A stretch of 64,000 nucleotides of DNA, taken from positions 1,116,001 through 1,180,000 of the forward strand of contig NZ_CP108032.1 of the NCBI RefSeq assembly GCF_036169555.1, written 5' to 3'. Source of the stretch: Streptomyces sp. NBC_00306 (lineage in GTDB: Bacteria > Actinomycetota > Actinomycetes > Streptomycetales > Streptomycetaceae). The position numbers and the translations under genes are program-made. Shown piece by piece: positions 53,459 through 61,156 of this stretch. How positions within the stretch are numbered: position 1 is the first letter of the stretch; each line of letters starts with the position of its first letter. The notes under the pieces were generated by a model. That model did not search any database and had not been told where the DNA came from. It was given only the letters and a program-made list of their open reading frames with translations.

Positions 53459-53526
53459 GATGGAGGCCTCCTGGTCTGACGCGACCTGCGAGGGGCACCA
53501 CGGCGCGGGTACCCGGACGGCCTCCC

Positions 53527-53731
53527 CCTCTGTCATCTCAACCTGAGAGCTTCACCGGATCCCCACGCGGGAACCCGGCTTTCACCGTCGGTGAGAGCGG
53601 ATGCCGTCCGACGCCCGCCCTGCTTTCCAGAGTGACCTCGTCCGTGCGGTACAGGGTGCCTGAGAGATTCCGGGGAGGATTTGCTCCTTCGGCGCCACCG
53701 TTTGTTCCGGTGGACTCTCCCGCACGGGGTC
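53527..53731 (-). promoter_or_regulatory. Tandem glycine riboswitch (gcvT class) upstream of gcvP
   Basis: Two glycine aptamers in tandem on the minus strand. The first (about 53626-53731) has the hallmarks GCGGGAGAGT, GCCGAAGGAGCAA and AATCTCTCAGGCA of the gcvT class, with TCTGGAAAGC. The second (about 53527-53625) has ACCGACGGTGAAAGCC and AGCTCTCAGG. The linker is short. Glycine binding normally turns on gcv expression. A search with the gcvT covariance model would confirm the exact ends. Confidence 0.93.
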
Positions 53732-53846
53732 AGCAGCCGATAGTCAGCGTACCAGCGCGTCCTCTCGTCGATCGCTCAAGTGGCCGACACCCTCGATGTG
53801 CACTTTCGTATCATTTACGGAGCAGTTGCGACCTCTTGGAGGGACC

Positions 53847-54230
53847 GTGCAGACCGACATCGATCCGCGCAGCCTGATCGGCCGCAAGGCGTTCGACCGC
53901 AACGGGGCCAAGATCGGGACTGTGGACGAGGTGTATCTCGACGATGCCACCGGCGTACCCGAATGGGCGGCCGTCCGCACCGGGCTCTTCAGCAGGGACG
54001 CCTTCGTCCCTCTGGAGCCGAGCGAGTTCGTCGACAACGGACTGCGAGTGCCGTACGAACGCGCGTTGATCAAGGACGCCCCCGATTTCGGCGTGGGCCG
54101 TCATCTCTCGCCGGAGCAGGAGCTTCAGCTCTACCACCACTACGGGCTCGATCTCTCGACTCCGCCGGACACCCCCGCGCCCTCGTCCGGCGACCGCTCC
54201 TTCGGCCGTGTCGCCGGCCAGGAGGACTGA
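53847..54230 (+). CDS. PRC-barrel domain protein
   Basis: The product has 127 residues. The PRC-barrel (about residues 8-75) is visible: LIGRKAFDRNGAKIGTVDEVYLDD, then RTGLFSRDAFVPLEP. PRC-barrel proteins bind RNA or act in ribosome maturation (RimM) and photosynthetic complexes; this stand-alone type is common in actinomycetes and unassigned. GTG 53847 is chosen because GGAGGG lies 5-6 bases upstream; a start at 53796 would add 17 residues. The last 91 bases overlap the convergent dinB gene. Confidence 0.85.
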   Translation: MQTDIDPRSLIGRKAFDRNGAKIGTVDEVYLDDATGVPEWAAVRTGLFSRDAFVPLEPSEFVDNGLRVPYERALIKDAPDFGVGRHLSPEQELQLYHHYGLDLSTPPDTPAPSSGDRSFGRVAGQED

Positions 54231-55612
54231 TCCCCCTCGGGGGGAGTCACCAGTGGGAGCGGGTCGGACAGCTCCAGGTCCGGGTCGTCGACCCGGAAGG
54301 TGCGGACGCGTCCCGGCGGTGAGGTCGGTTCCTCGAACCGGACGGTGACCCGCCCGATGCCGCTGCCCTGTACCCATCCCGGCCCCAACTGCGCATGCCG
54401 TACGTCGTGGCCCGCGGGCCAGCGCCGCTCGGCGAGAGCCGTCTCGGGCTCCGGCTCCGGCGGCTTCTCCTCCCCCTGCGGCACCGCGGCATCCGCCGCC
54501 TCGCCCTCCGCCGGCTCTCCCGCGCTCTGCTCACCGGCGGCAGCCGCCTGCGCGAAGAGGTCTTCCTGTGTGTAGTCCGCGAGGCCCGTCACGCCCACGC
54601 CGAGCAGCCGCACCCCGCCCGTGGTGTCGACGGACTCCAGCAGCCTCCCCGCCGCTTCGCGCACGACGGCGGGGTCGTCCGTGGGCCCGCGCAGCGTCTC
54701 GGAACGGGTGAGCGTGGAGAAGTCGAACCGCCGGACCTTCAGCACGATGGTGCGGCCCGAGTGCCCCGAGGCCCTCAGCCGGTGCACGCACCGGTCGGCG
54801 AGCCGCTCCACCTCGACCCTGATCCGGACGCGGTCGTGGAGATCGATGTCGAAGGTGTCCTCCACCGACACGGACTTGGTGTCCCGCTCGGCCACGACGG
54901 CCCGGTCGTCATGGCCGAGGGCCATCCGGAACAGGGACGCACCGTGGGCCTTGCCGAGCAGCCGTACCAGTTCGTCCTCGCCCGCCTCGGCCAGATCCGC
55001 GCACGTGGTCATGCCCGCCCTGCGCAGATGCTCTCCCGTGGCGGGACCCACGCCGGGCAGTGTGCGGACGGACATCGGGCCGAGCAGCTCACGCTCCGTG
55101 CCGGGCTGGATGAGCACCAGTCCGTCCGGCTTGGCCTGCTCCGAGGCGATCTTGGCGAGCATCTTGGACCCTGCGAGGCCGACAGAGCCGGTCAGTCCCG
55201 TGACGGCGCGGATGGCCGCACGCAGCTGCTCACCGGTGGCCCGGGCGGACGCGGTGTCGTCCGCCGCGCCGCCTGCCTCCAGATCCACAAAGGCCTCGTC
55301 CAGGCTCAGCGGCTCCACGAGCGGCGACAACCGGCCCAGCAGCTCCATGACCTGCTCACTGATCGTGCGATAGAGCGAGAAGCGGGGCACGAGATACGCG
55401 GCGTTCGGCGCGAGCCGTCGGGCCTGGGCCATCGGCATCGCCGAATGGACCCCGAAGCGTCTCGCCTCGTACGAACAGGTGGCGACGACTCCCCGCGGAC
55501 CGAGACCGCCGACGATCACGGGCTTCCCGCGCAGACTCGGCTTCGCCGCCTGCTCGGCGGCGGCGAAGAAGGCATCCATGTCCAGATGCAGGATCGTCGG
55601 CGCGGGTCTCAC
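54140..55612 (-). CDS. dinB: DNA polymerase IV (Y-family)
   Basis: The product has 490 residues with the Y-family palm: HLDMDAFFAA with the catalytic Asps, ATCSYEARRFGVHSAMPM, and LSLDEAFVDLE with the remaining acidic pair. The little-finger domain and a long C-terminal tail (GWVQGSGIGRVTVRFE) follow. It copies damaged DNA with low fidelity. The C-terminal tail is longer than in E. coli DinB and its last 91 bases overlap the PRC-barrel gene on the other strand. No LexA box is seen near the start. Confidence 0.93.
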   Translation of the reverse strand: MRPAPTILHLDMDAFFAAAEQAAKPSLRGKPVIVGGLGPRGVVATCSYEARRFGVHSAMPMAQARRLAPNAAYLVPRFSLYRTISEQVMELLGRLSPLVEPLSLDEAFVDLEAGGAADDTASARATGEQLRAAIRAVTGLTGSVGLAGSKMLAKIASEQAKPDGLVLIQPGTERELLGPMSVRTLPGVGPATGEHLRRAGMTTCADLAEAGEDELVRLLGKAHGASLFRMALGHDDRAVVAERDTKSVSVEDTFDIDLHDRVRIRVEVERLADRCVHRLRASGHSGRTIVLKVRRFDFSTLTRSETLRGPTDDPAVVREAAGRLLESVDTTGGVRLLGVGVTGLADYTQEDLFAQAAAAGEQSAGEPAEGEAADAAVPQGEEKPPEPEPETALAERRWPAGHDVRHAQLGPGWVQGSGIGRVTVRFEEPTSPPGRVRTFRVDDPDLELSDPLPLVTPPEGDQSSWPATRPKERSPDEGAGVSGGVERSSP

Positions 55613-55663
55613 ATCTCCGATGCTGCCCTACGCCACTGACAAAGGGGCCGCTTCCCCGTGTGC

Positions 55664-56260
55664 TCAGACCGCCCGGTCGCGTCGGCGTCTGGCCAGCTCG
55701 TCGGCCGGGTTGTGCCCGACCAGGGTCTCGCCGGTGTCGATCAGCTCGCCGTGCAACTGCGACAGGGCCGCCTCGACGTCCCGCCAGACGACTCCGACGG
55801 CGATCCCGAAGATGCCCTGTCCGCCCTGGAGGAGATCGACGACCTCGTCCGGCGACGAACACTCGTAGACCGTCGCGCCGTCGCTCATCAGCGTCATCCG
55901 CTCGAGATCGGCGAAGCCGCGCGCCCGCAGATGCTGTACCGCGGTCCGGATGTTCTGCAGCGCCACGCCTGTGTCCAGGAAACGCTTCACGATCTTGAGG
56001 ACGACCACGTCACGAAAGCTGTAGAGGCGCTGGGTGCCCGATCCGTGCGCCGGACGGACACTGGGCTCGACCAGGCCGGTACGGGCCCAGTAGTCGAGCT
56101 GCCGATAGGTGATGCCGGCTGCCGCACACGCGGTGGGACCGCGATAGCCGACCGTCTCCGTGGATGGTTCGGCCGCACTCCCGTGGAGCGGATACGGCCC
56201 GCTCTCCCCCGGACCTCGTCCGGGGGCGCCCCCCACCGCACCGTCGCCGCTGCTGTCCAC
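55664..56260 (-). CDS. MerR family transcriptional regulator
   Basis: The product has 198 residues. The MerR HTH (GYRGPTACAAAGITYRQLDY then WARTGLVEP) lies at about residues 40-68, followed by helices and a C-terminal effector region without metal Cys clusters. It matches in place the fourth gene of the garA/ftsR cluster (Rv1830 in mycobacteria). GTG 56260 has GGAGG 6 bases upstream. A full promoter and an 18-base palindrome lie upstream. Confidence 0.88.
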   Translation of the reverse strand: MDSSGDGAVGGAPGRGPGESGPYPLHGSAAEPSTETVGYRGPTACAAAGITYRQLDYWARTGLVEPSVRPAHGSGTQRLYSFRDVVVLKIVKRFLDTGVALQNIRTAVQHLRARGFADLERMTLMSDGATVYECSSPDEVVDLLQGGQGIFGIAVGVVWRDVEAALSQLHGELIDTGETLVGHNPADELARRRRDRAV

Positions 56261-56290
56261 GCCGACCTCCGTCCTTGACCTGCCATGTCG

Positions 56291-56346
56291 ACGGTAGGCA
56301 GTCACCAGGGGCGCGTCAACGATCGCCACACTCGGCACGCCGAGTG
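56291..56346 (-). promoter_or_regulatory. Promoter and palindromic operator of MerR gene
   Basis: Minus strand: -35 TTGACG at 56314-56319, 17-base spacer, -10 TACCGT at 56291-56296. Ten bases upstream is a perfect inverted repeat, CACTCGGC (56329-56336) and GCCGAGTG (56339-56346). One of the clearest HrdB-type promoters in the window. Confidence 0.65.
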
Positions 56347-56427
56347 ATAATCACCCTGAGAGTGGTTTCCCGTGCCCCGGTTCGGGGAATAGCTGCCCGA
56401 ATGTGCCGATGCCGCCGCCCTGGGCGG

Positions 56428-56901
56428 TCACTGGCTGTTGGTCCCGAAGTCCTCCGGCGAGATCTGGTCGAGGAACTCGCGGAACTTCTCCACCTCGTCC
56501 TCCTGCTCGTCGGGGATCGCGATCCCCGCGTCGTCCAGCACACCGTCGCTGCCGAAGATCGGTGTACCGGTACGCAGAGCGAGGGCTATGGCGTCGGACG
56601 GACGCGCACTCACCTCGACTCCGCTGGCGAAGACCAGCTCCGCGTAGAAGACCCCTTCACGCAGATCAGTGATGCGGACCTCGGTGAGCTCCTGGCCCAC
56701 CGCCTCCAGCACATCCTTGAAGAGGTCATGGGTCAGCGGCCTGGCAGGAGCCATGCCCTGCTGTGCAAAGGCAATGGCGGTCGCCTCCCCGGGACCGATC
56801 CAAATGGGGAGGTACCGATCGCCTCCCACTTCACGCAGGAGCACGATCGGTTGGTTGGAGGGCATTTCAACCCGGACACCCACAACGTCGAGCTCGTTCA
56901 C
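56428..56901 (-). CDS. Bifunctional nuclease family protein (DUF151)
   Basis: The product is a 157-residue DUF151 protein. It opens ELDVVGVRVEMPSNQPIVLL, with LPIWIGPGEATAIA, and later VSARPSDAIALALRTGTPIF. The family has DNase and RNase activity in plants; Rv1829 is the mycobacterial counterpart and its role is unknown. A TAGGGT hexamer lies 6 bases before GTG 56901, so the message is probably leaderless and separate from ftsR. Third gene of the conserved actinobacterial block. Confidence 0.9.
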   Translation of the reverse strand: MNELDVVGVRVEMPSNQPIVLLREVGGDRYLPIWIGPGEATAIAFAQQGMAPARPLTHDLFKDVLEAVGQELTEVRITDLREGVFYAELVFASGVEVSARPSDAIALALRTGTPIFGSDGVLDDAGIAIPDEQEDEVEKFREFLDQISPEDFGTNSQ

Positions 56902-56913
56902 ACAGCAACCCTA
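56902..56913 (-). promoter_or_regulatory. Leaderless -10 element for DUF151 nuclease
   Basis: TAGGGT at 56908-56913 (minus strand) is followed by a 6-base spacer and GTG 56901; no ribosome site. Confidence 0.5.
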
Positions 56914-56954
56914 GGACGTGCTCGGCAGGTTTGGGTAGTCGGGCACGTTCATGA

Positions 56955-57701
56955 TCAGTGGAGCCGCACCCCGAGAGCCGTCTGCACCAGAGCCGCATGC
57001 AGCCGCACGGACAGGGCCGCGAGCTCTTTCACGGTGGCCTCGGCATGTGCCCTGGTCTGCGGATTGCGGTGCCGCCGCAAGGGTGCCACCACCTGTTCCA
57101 CCAGCCCGGCCTCGCGGTCGGCGGCGGCCTTCATGGCCCGCAGATGACGCGGTTCCAGACCGAATCTGCCCAGATCGGCCACCAGCCTGGCGACCGTCAC
57201 CGACTCGGCGTCGTAACCGCCGTCCTCGTGCCGGCCCAGCAGACCGTACGACTCCCAGTCCGCCAGCTCCTCCTCGCTCACCCCGGCGGCGGCCAGAAGC
57301 TCCGCACGGCCCACCCGGGCGGCGGTACGGCACTCGGCATCGGCCTCCCAGGCGCCGCCGCCGTCCAGGAGCTCACGCGGCGTGCTCTGTGCGGGCAGCT
57401 GGACCTGCTCACCACGTGCCACGGCGTCGAGATGCTCGCGGATGACCTTCAGCGGCAGATAGTGGTCGCGCTGCATCCGGAGCACCTGAGCCAGACGCTC
57501 GACGTCCTCCGGGCTGAACTTGCGGTACCCGGACGGGGTGCGCCGCGGCTCGACGAGCCCTTCGGCCTCGAGGAACCGGATCTTGGAGATCGTGACGTCG
57601 GGGAACTCGTCGCGCAGCCCGCTGAGCACCGTACCGATGCTCATCAGCCGCTCGGCCGCAGCGGCGGTGCCGTGACCGGCACCGCCCTTCGGTGTTCGCA
57701 T
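56955..57701 (-). CDS. ftsR: FtsR-type MerR cell-division regulator
   Basis: The product has 248 residues. The N-terminal MerR domain reads SIGTVLSGLRDEFPDVTISK then RFLEAEGLVEPRRTPSGYRK (residues 21-62), and the C-terminal half is helical. It directly follows the GarA/OdhI-type FHA gene, as FtsR follows odhI in Corynebacterium (FtsR activates ftsZ) and Rv1828 follows garA. The order and domain make the name reasonable; the target is inferred. AGGAAGG sits 3 bases from the ATG, which is close; an internal ATG at residue 20 is possible. Confidence 0.88.
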   Translation of the reverse strand: MRTPKGGAGHGTAAAAERLMSIGTVLSGLRDEFPDVTISKIRFLEAEGLVEPRRTPSGYRKFSPEDVERLAQVLRMQRDHYLPLKVIREHLDAVARGEQVQLPAQSTPRELLDGGGAWEADAECRTAARVGRAELLAAAGVSEEELADWESYGLLGRHEDGGYDAESVTVARLVADLGRFGLEPRHLRAMKAAADREAGLVEQVVAPLRRHRNPQTRAHAEATVKELAALSVRLHAALVQTALGVRLH

Positions 57702-57742
57702 GTGCCTTCCTGGGGTCCCCCCGGAGCGTGTCCGGGGGACGG

Positions 57743-58585
57743 TTACAGGCCCCTCTGGCTCGCGTAGAAGACCAGTCGGTACTTGCCGATCTGGACCTCG
57801 TCACCGTTCGCCAGGAGGACCGAGTCGATCCGCTCACGGTTGACGTAAGTGCCGTTCAGACTGCCGACGTCCCCCACGGTGAAGCTGCCGTCGGGACCGC
57901 GCCGGAACTCCACATGGCGCCGCGACACGGTGACGTCGTCGAGGAAGATGTCGCTCTGCGGGTGGCGGCCGGCCGTGGTCAGCTCACCGTCCAGCAGGAA
58001 GCGGCTTCCGGAGTTCGGTCCGCGGCGCACCACGAGCAGCGCGGAGCCGAGCGGCAGCGCGTCGACCGCCGCCTGGGCCTCCGGGGACAGCGACGGGACC
58101 TGTGTCTGGCCCGTCACCTCGGAGTCGTACGCCTCGAGGCCGGAGATGGAGATCGTCGACGTCGTCTCGGACGGCCGCTCGGCGGGCGCACCGCCGCGCA
58201 GCGGCGCGCCGCAGTTGGAGCAGAACCGACTGGATTCGGCATTGCGGTGACCGCACCTCGTACAAACCGGCAAGGCCGACATGGACGGATCCTCCTGCCG
58301 CGGCTGCCCCGCGTGGGGATTGGTCGCATACGGGTCGGAGGCAAACCCTCCACCCGCACTTGAGGCTGATGGTTCCCCGAAACCTATGCGGCCGGGACCG
58401 GCAGGGTCAACAGACGACGCGCCCGGACCGCCCGAAATGTCACCGCCCTGGCCGGAGACCTCGTCCCGGAAGAGCGGCCGCTCGCCGCCCTGCTCCTCAC
58501 CCTGGCCATGACGCGGCGCGCGATGCCTGGCGTTGCCGCCGTCCTCGCGCGAGCTCTTGCCGAACAACTTCCCAAACAACTTCAC
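57743..58585 (-). CDS. GarA/OdhI-type FHA domain protein with zinc ribbon
   Basis: The product has 280 residues. After a low-complexity N-terminus comes a zinc ribbon (Cys108, Cys111, Cys122, Cys125), an ETTS motif (Glu140-Ser143) and a C-terminal FHA domain (GRHPQSDIFLDDVTVSRRHVE and VGDVGSLNGTYVN). GarA/OdhI proteins bind 2-oxoglutarate dehydrogenase and glutamate enzymes; phosphorylation of the ETT threonines switches the FHA domain to bind itself. The ETTS motif is intact. The GTG at 58585 has GGGGA upstream. An internal ATG at 58282 has a stronger AGGAGG site and would give a 179-residue form close to GarA size. Confidence 0.9.
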   Translation of the reverse strand: MKLFGKLFGKSSREDGGNARHRAPRHGQGEEQGGERPLFRDEVSGQGGDISGGPGASSVDPAGPGRIGFGEPSASSAGGGFASDPYATNPHAGQPRQEDPSMSALPVCTRCGHRNAESSRFCSNCGAPLRGGAPAERPSETTSTISISGLEAYDSEVTGQTQVPSLSPEAQAAVDALPLGSALLVVRRGPNSGSRFLLDGELTTAGRHPQSDIFLDDVTVSRRHVEFRRGPDGSFTVGDVGSLNGTYVNRERIDSVLLANGDEVQIGKYRLVFYASQRGL

Positions 58586-58775
58586 GGGCGATTCCCCTTG
58601 ACCGAAATAGACCCGCCCGTGGGGCAGGACGAACCCTCGATGATCAGACCTGCCGACCCGGACATTCTCACAACGTCCGTACCCACCAGACAGTTTCCAC
58701 CAGACCGCACACCTTCGATGTGCCGACCCCCCGCAACCTCTTGCCCCGGTCCGCCGGACCCCATGCGCTCCCGCC

Positions 58776-59795
58776 TCACTGGCCCGACGACCGAGCGTAG
58801 TCAGGCCGCTTCGCGGGTCGCAAGGCGTCCACGACGATCTTCTGTGAGCGCACCACCGTGGCGGTGGCCTGCTCCTTCTCCAATGTCTGCACCACGCCGC
58901 CGGGGATGTTCAGGGCCGGCTCGAGATCCTGCGGCTTCCCGATGACCTTGAAGACGTACGGAGCGGTGATGCGTTTCCCGTCGACCTCGATGTCACCGCC
59001 CGTGCCCGTGAAGTGCGTATCCGCAACGACCCTGATGTCGTTGACCTGGATCGCCTCCGCACCGGCCGCTCGCAGCTCCTGGATGGCATCCAGGAGCATG
59101 TCCGACTCCACGGTGCCGGACTTGTCCTGGATGGTGAGCGTGATGCCCGGGCCTTCCGCCGCGACCGTGCCGGCCAGGATGCCCAGCTGCTGTTCCTTCT
59201 GCTGGGTCTGCTTGCGCGCCTCCTCGGCCTGGTCCGAACTGTTCTCCAGCTCGGCGCGCTGGTCCTCCAGGCGCTGCTTCTCGTCCTCCAGCCGCTGGGT
59301 GCGGTTGTCGAGCTCGTCGAGGATGCGGACGAGGTCCTCCTGACGTGCTCCGCGCAGCGCACTGTTGTCGCTGGTGGAGCGCACCTGGATGGCCAGGCCC
59401 AGGCCCAGGACGAACAGCAGGACGGCGACCGTGAGTTGGGCACGGCTGATACGCGGGGGCCAGAGCCCGGCCAACAGCCGCTGCCTGCCGGTCTCTTCAC
59501 CGGCCCCGTCGCCTGCCGGCGTGGCCGACGCGCCCGCCGGTGCCACCGTCGGCTCCTCGGCCGACGCCGTCCGTTCGTCGCGGCCTTCCGCCTGGGAGCC
59601 CTTCTCCGGTGGCAGTTCGGCCCGCGGCGCCCCGGCCTGCGGCCGCTCGCTGCGCGGACCCTCTTCTGTCACACCCTCACTGATGCCACCCTCGCCCTTC
59701 GGGTTCCCGTCCTGCGGAATCCCGTCCTGCGGGTTCCGGTCCTGGGCGTTCCCGTCCTGGGCGTTCCCGTCCTGCGGATTCTCTGCGCTGTTCAT
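58776..59795 (-). CDS. DUF881 membrane protein
   Basis: The product has 339 residues. The N-terminal 110 residues are acidic with QDGN repeats; a transmembrane helix follows (TVAVLLFVLGLGLAIQV), then a coiled coil (DELDNRTQRLEDEKQRLEDQ) and the DUF881 domain (GPGITLTIQDKSG, AEAIQVNDIRV, ITAPYVFKVIG). Rv1825 is the mycobacterial counterpart. The function is unknown; cell envelope or division is suggested by the neighbours. ATG 59795 has GAGG 5 bases upstream. A GTG at 59804 would share a GTGA overlap with the small basic protein gene. Confidence 0.87.
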   Translation of the reverse strand: MNSAENPQDGNAQDGNAQDRNPQDGIPQDGNPKGEGGISEGVTEEGPRSERPQAGAPRAELPPEKGSQAEGRDERTASAEEPTVAPAGASATPAGDGAGEETGRQRLLAGLWPPRISRAQLTVAVLLFVLGLGLAIQVRSTSDNSALRGARQEDLVRILDELDNRTQRLEDEKQRLEDQRAELENSSDQAEEARKQTQQKEQQLGILAGTVAAEGPGITLTIQDKSGTVESDMLLDAIQELRAAGAEAIQVNDIRVVADTHFTGTGGDIEVDGKRITAPYVFKVIGKPQDLEPALNIPGGVVQTLEKEQATATVVRSQKIVVDALRPAKRPDYARSSGQ

Positions 59796-59800
59796 CGGCC

Positions 59801-60133
59801 TCACGCCCGGAACACATGCCGGCGGATCGCGGCAGCGTTGGAGAAGATCCGGATACCGAGCACGACGACCACACCCGTGGAGAGCTGCGCGCCGACGCCC
59901 AGCTTGTCGCCGAGGAAGACGATCAGTGCGGCGACCACGACGTTCGAGAGGAAGGAGACGACGAAGACCTTGTCGACGAAGATGCCGTCCAGCATGGCCC
60001 GCAGACCACCGAACACGGCGTCCAGAGCCGCGACGACGGCGATCGGCAGATAGGGCTCGACCACCGCCGGCACTTCGGGCCGGACCAACAATCCGACCAC
60101 GACTCCCACGACGAGGCCCAGTACGGCGATCAC
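59801..60133 (-). CDS. Small basic protein (Sbp/DUF1290)
   Basis: The product is a 110-residue membrane protein with three hydrophobic segments. VVVGLLVRPEVPAVVEPYLP and DAVFGGLRAMLDGIFVDKVF are the DUF1290 signatures. It resembles the small basic protein encoded near ftsZ/divIVA operons of Gram-positive bacteria and Rv1824. Its start overlaps the end of the upstream DUF881 gene by four bases (60130-60133). Function unknown. Confidence 0.92.
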   Translation of the reverse strand: MIAVLGLVVGVVVGLLVRPEVPAVVEPYLPIAVVAALDAVFGGLRAMLDGIFVDKVFVVSFLSNVVVAALIVFLGDKLGVGAQLSTGVVVVLGIRIFSNAAAIRRHVFRA

Positions 60134-61059
60134 GATGTGCCCTTCCCTGTGTCAGCCGTGTCCTGCCCGCTGCCCGTCCCGGCGCCGGTGGTATTCGGCT
60201 CTGCTGTTCGTACGATCAAGCTCGGAGCAGCCGGAAGACGCACCGTGCCCTCGGTGGAGATGCTGGAACGGATCCCGAAGTTCTCCTGGAGCGCGTGCAG
60301 ATACTGTCCGTCCGCACTGTCCTGGAACGCCGTGCTCAGCTTCTTCCCGTCCCCCACCGCGAGCACCGTGTACGGCGGCACCAGCGGCCTGTTGTCGACC
60401 AGTATGGCGTCGCCCGCGGCGCGGATGGCGGACAGGGCCGTCAGCCGCTGCCCGTTGATCGCCACCGCTTCGGCGCCGGACTCCCAGAGTCCGTTCACGA
60501 CCCGCTGCATATCGCGGTCCCGCACCCGGCCGGTGTCGTTGAAACCGCTGTCCTCCCGCGGCCCGTCACCACCCTGCTCGGTGCCCTTGGCATCATCGAC
60601 GACCAGCTTGACGCCCGGACCCTCGACCTCGGTGGCCCCCGCGAGCAGGGCGACCAGCTCACCCTGGTCACCGCCCTGGGTCTTCAGGGCCTTGCGCTGA
60701 CGCTCTCCGACGTCGTCACGCAGCTTGTCGACGCTGCGCTCCAGCGCATCGGCGTCCGAGGTCTCCGCGTCGATGCGGTTGATGAGCTCCTCGCGCTCCT
60801 TGGCCACCACCGGTGCCGCTATCCGCGCATTCGCGGCTCCCACGGTCACGACCAGGGCGGCGAGCACGAGCCCGGCGGCCAGTCCCAGCTTGGCACGCAG
60901 CGTACGCGGCAGACCGCCGCCCTCGGCCGCTCGGCGGGCCGAGGCCTCCGCGTACCCGTCGTCCAGACTGTGCTCCATCACGTTCGTCAGCAGCGACATG
61001 GACGCATCGGGACGTGCAGGTGGAGAGCCGGTGCTCCGAACGGGGGGCTGCTGCGACAT
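60130..61059 (-). CDS. DUF881 membrane protein (first copy)
   Basis: The product is a 309-residue protein with one transmembrane helix (LAAGLVLAALVVTVGAA), a coiled-coil segment (AKEREELINRIDAETSDADA) and a DUF881 domain (GPGVKLVVDD, AEAVAINGQRL). Rv1823 is the mycobacterial counterpart. It overlaps the small basic protein gene by four bases. ATG 61059 is preferred over 61068; a GACGAT hexamer ends seven bases before it. Confidence 0.87.
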   Translation of the reverse strand: MSQQPPVRSTGSPPARPDASMSLLTNVMEHSLDDGYAEASARRAAEGGGLPRTLRAKLGLAAGLVLAALVVTVGAANARIAAPVVAKEREELINRIDAETSDADALERSVDKLRDDVGERQRKALKTQGGDQGELVALLAGATEVEGPGVKLVVDDAKGTEQGGDGPREDSGFNDTGRVRDRDMQRVVNGLWESGAEAVAINGQRLTALSAIRAAGDAILVDNRPLVPPYTVLAVGDGKKLSTAFQDSADGQYLHALQENFGIRSSISTEGTVRLPAAPSLIVRTAEPNTTGAGTGSGQDTADTGKGTS

Positions 61060-61109
61060 GCCGCACATCGTCGCACGTCGCAGCCGCTACCGCCGAATGG
61101 CCCCACCGG

Positions 61110-61145
61110 TGTGCCGGGAGCCGTCGCGCGACAACTCCCGGCACA
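61110..61145 (-). terminator. Terminator of ManC-type gene
   Basis: 11-base perfect stem, arms 61110-61120 and 61135-61145, 14-base loop containing a smaller TCGCGCGA hairpin, 12 bases behind the stop at 61157. Confidence 0.75.
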
Positions 61146-61156
61146 GCGGTCACACG

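Noticed and set aside
50717..53479. 920-codon open frame on the plus strand
   Set aside because: Antisense to gcvP; the product is Arg/Gly/Val-rich without motifs and is a shadow frame.
53459..53536. N-terminal extension of gcvP
   Set aside because: It would reach into the glycine riboswitch; ATG 53458 has AGGAGG 8 bases upstream.
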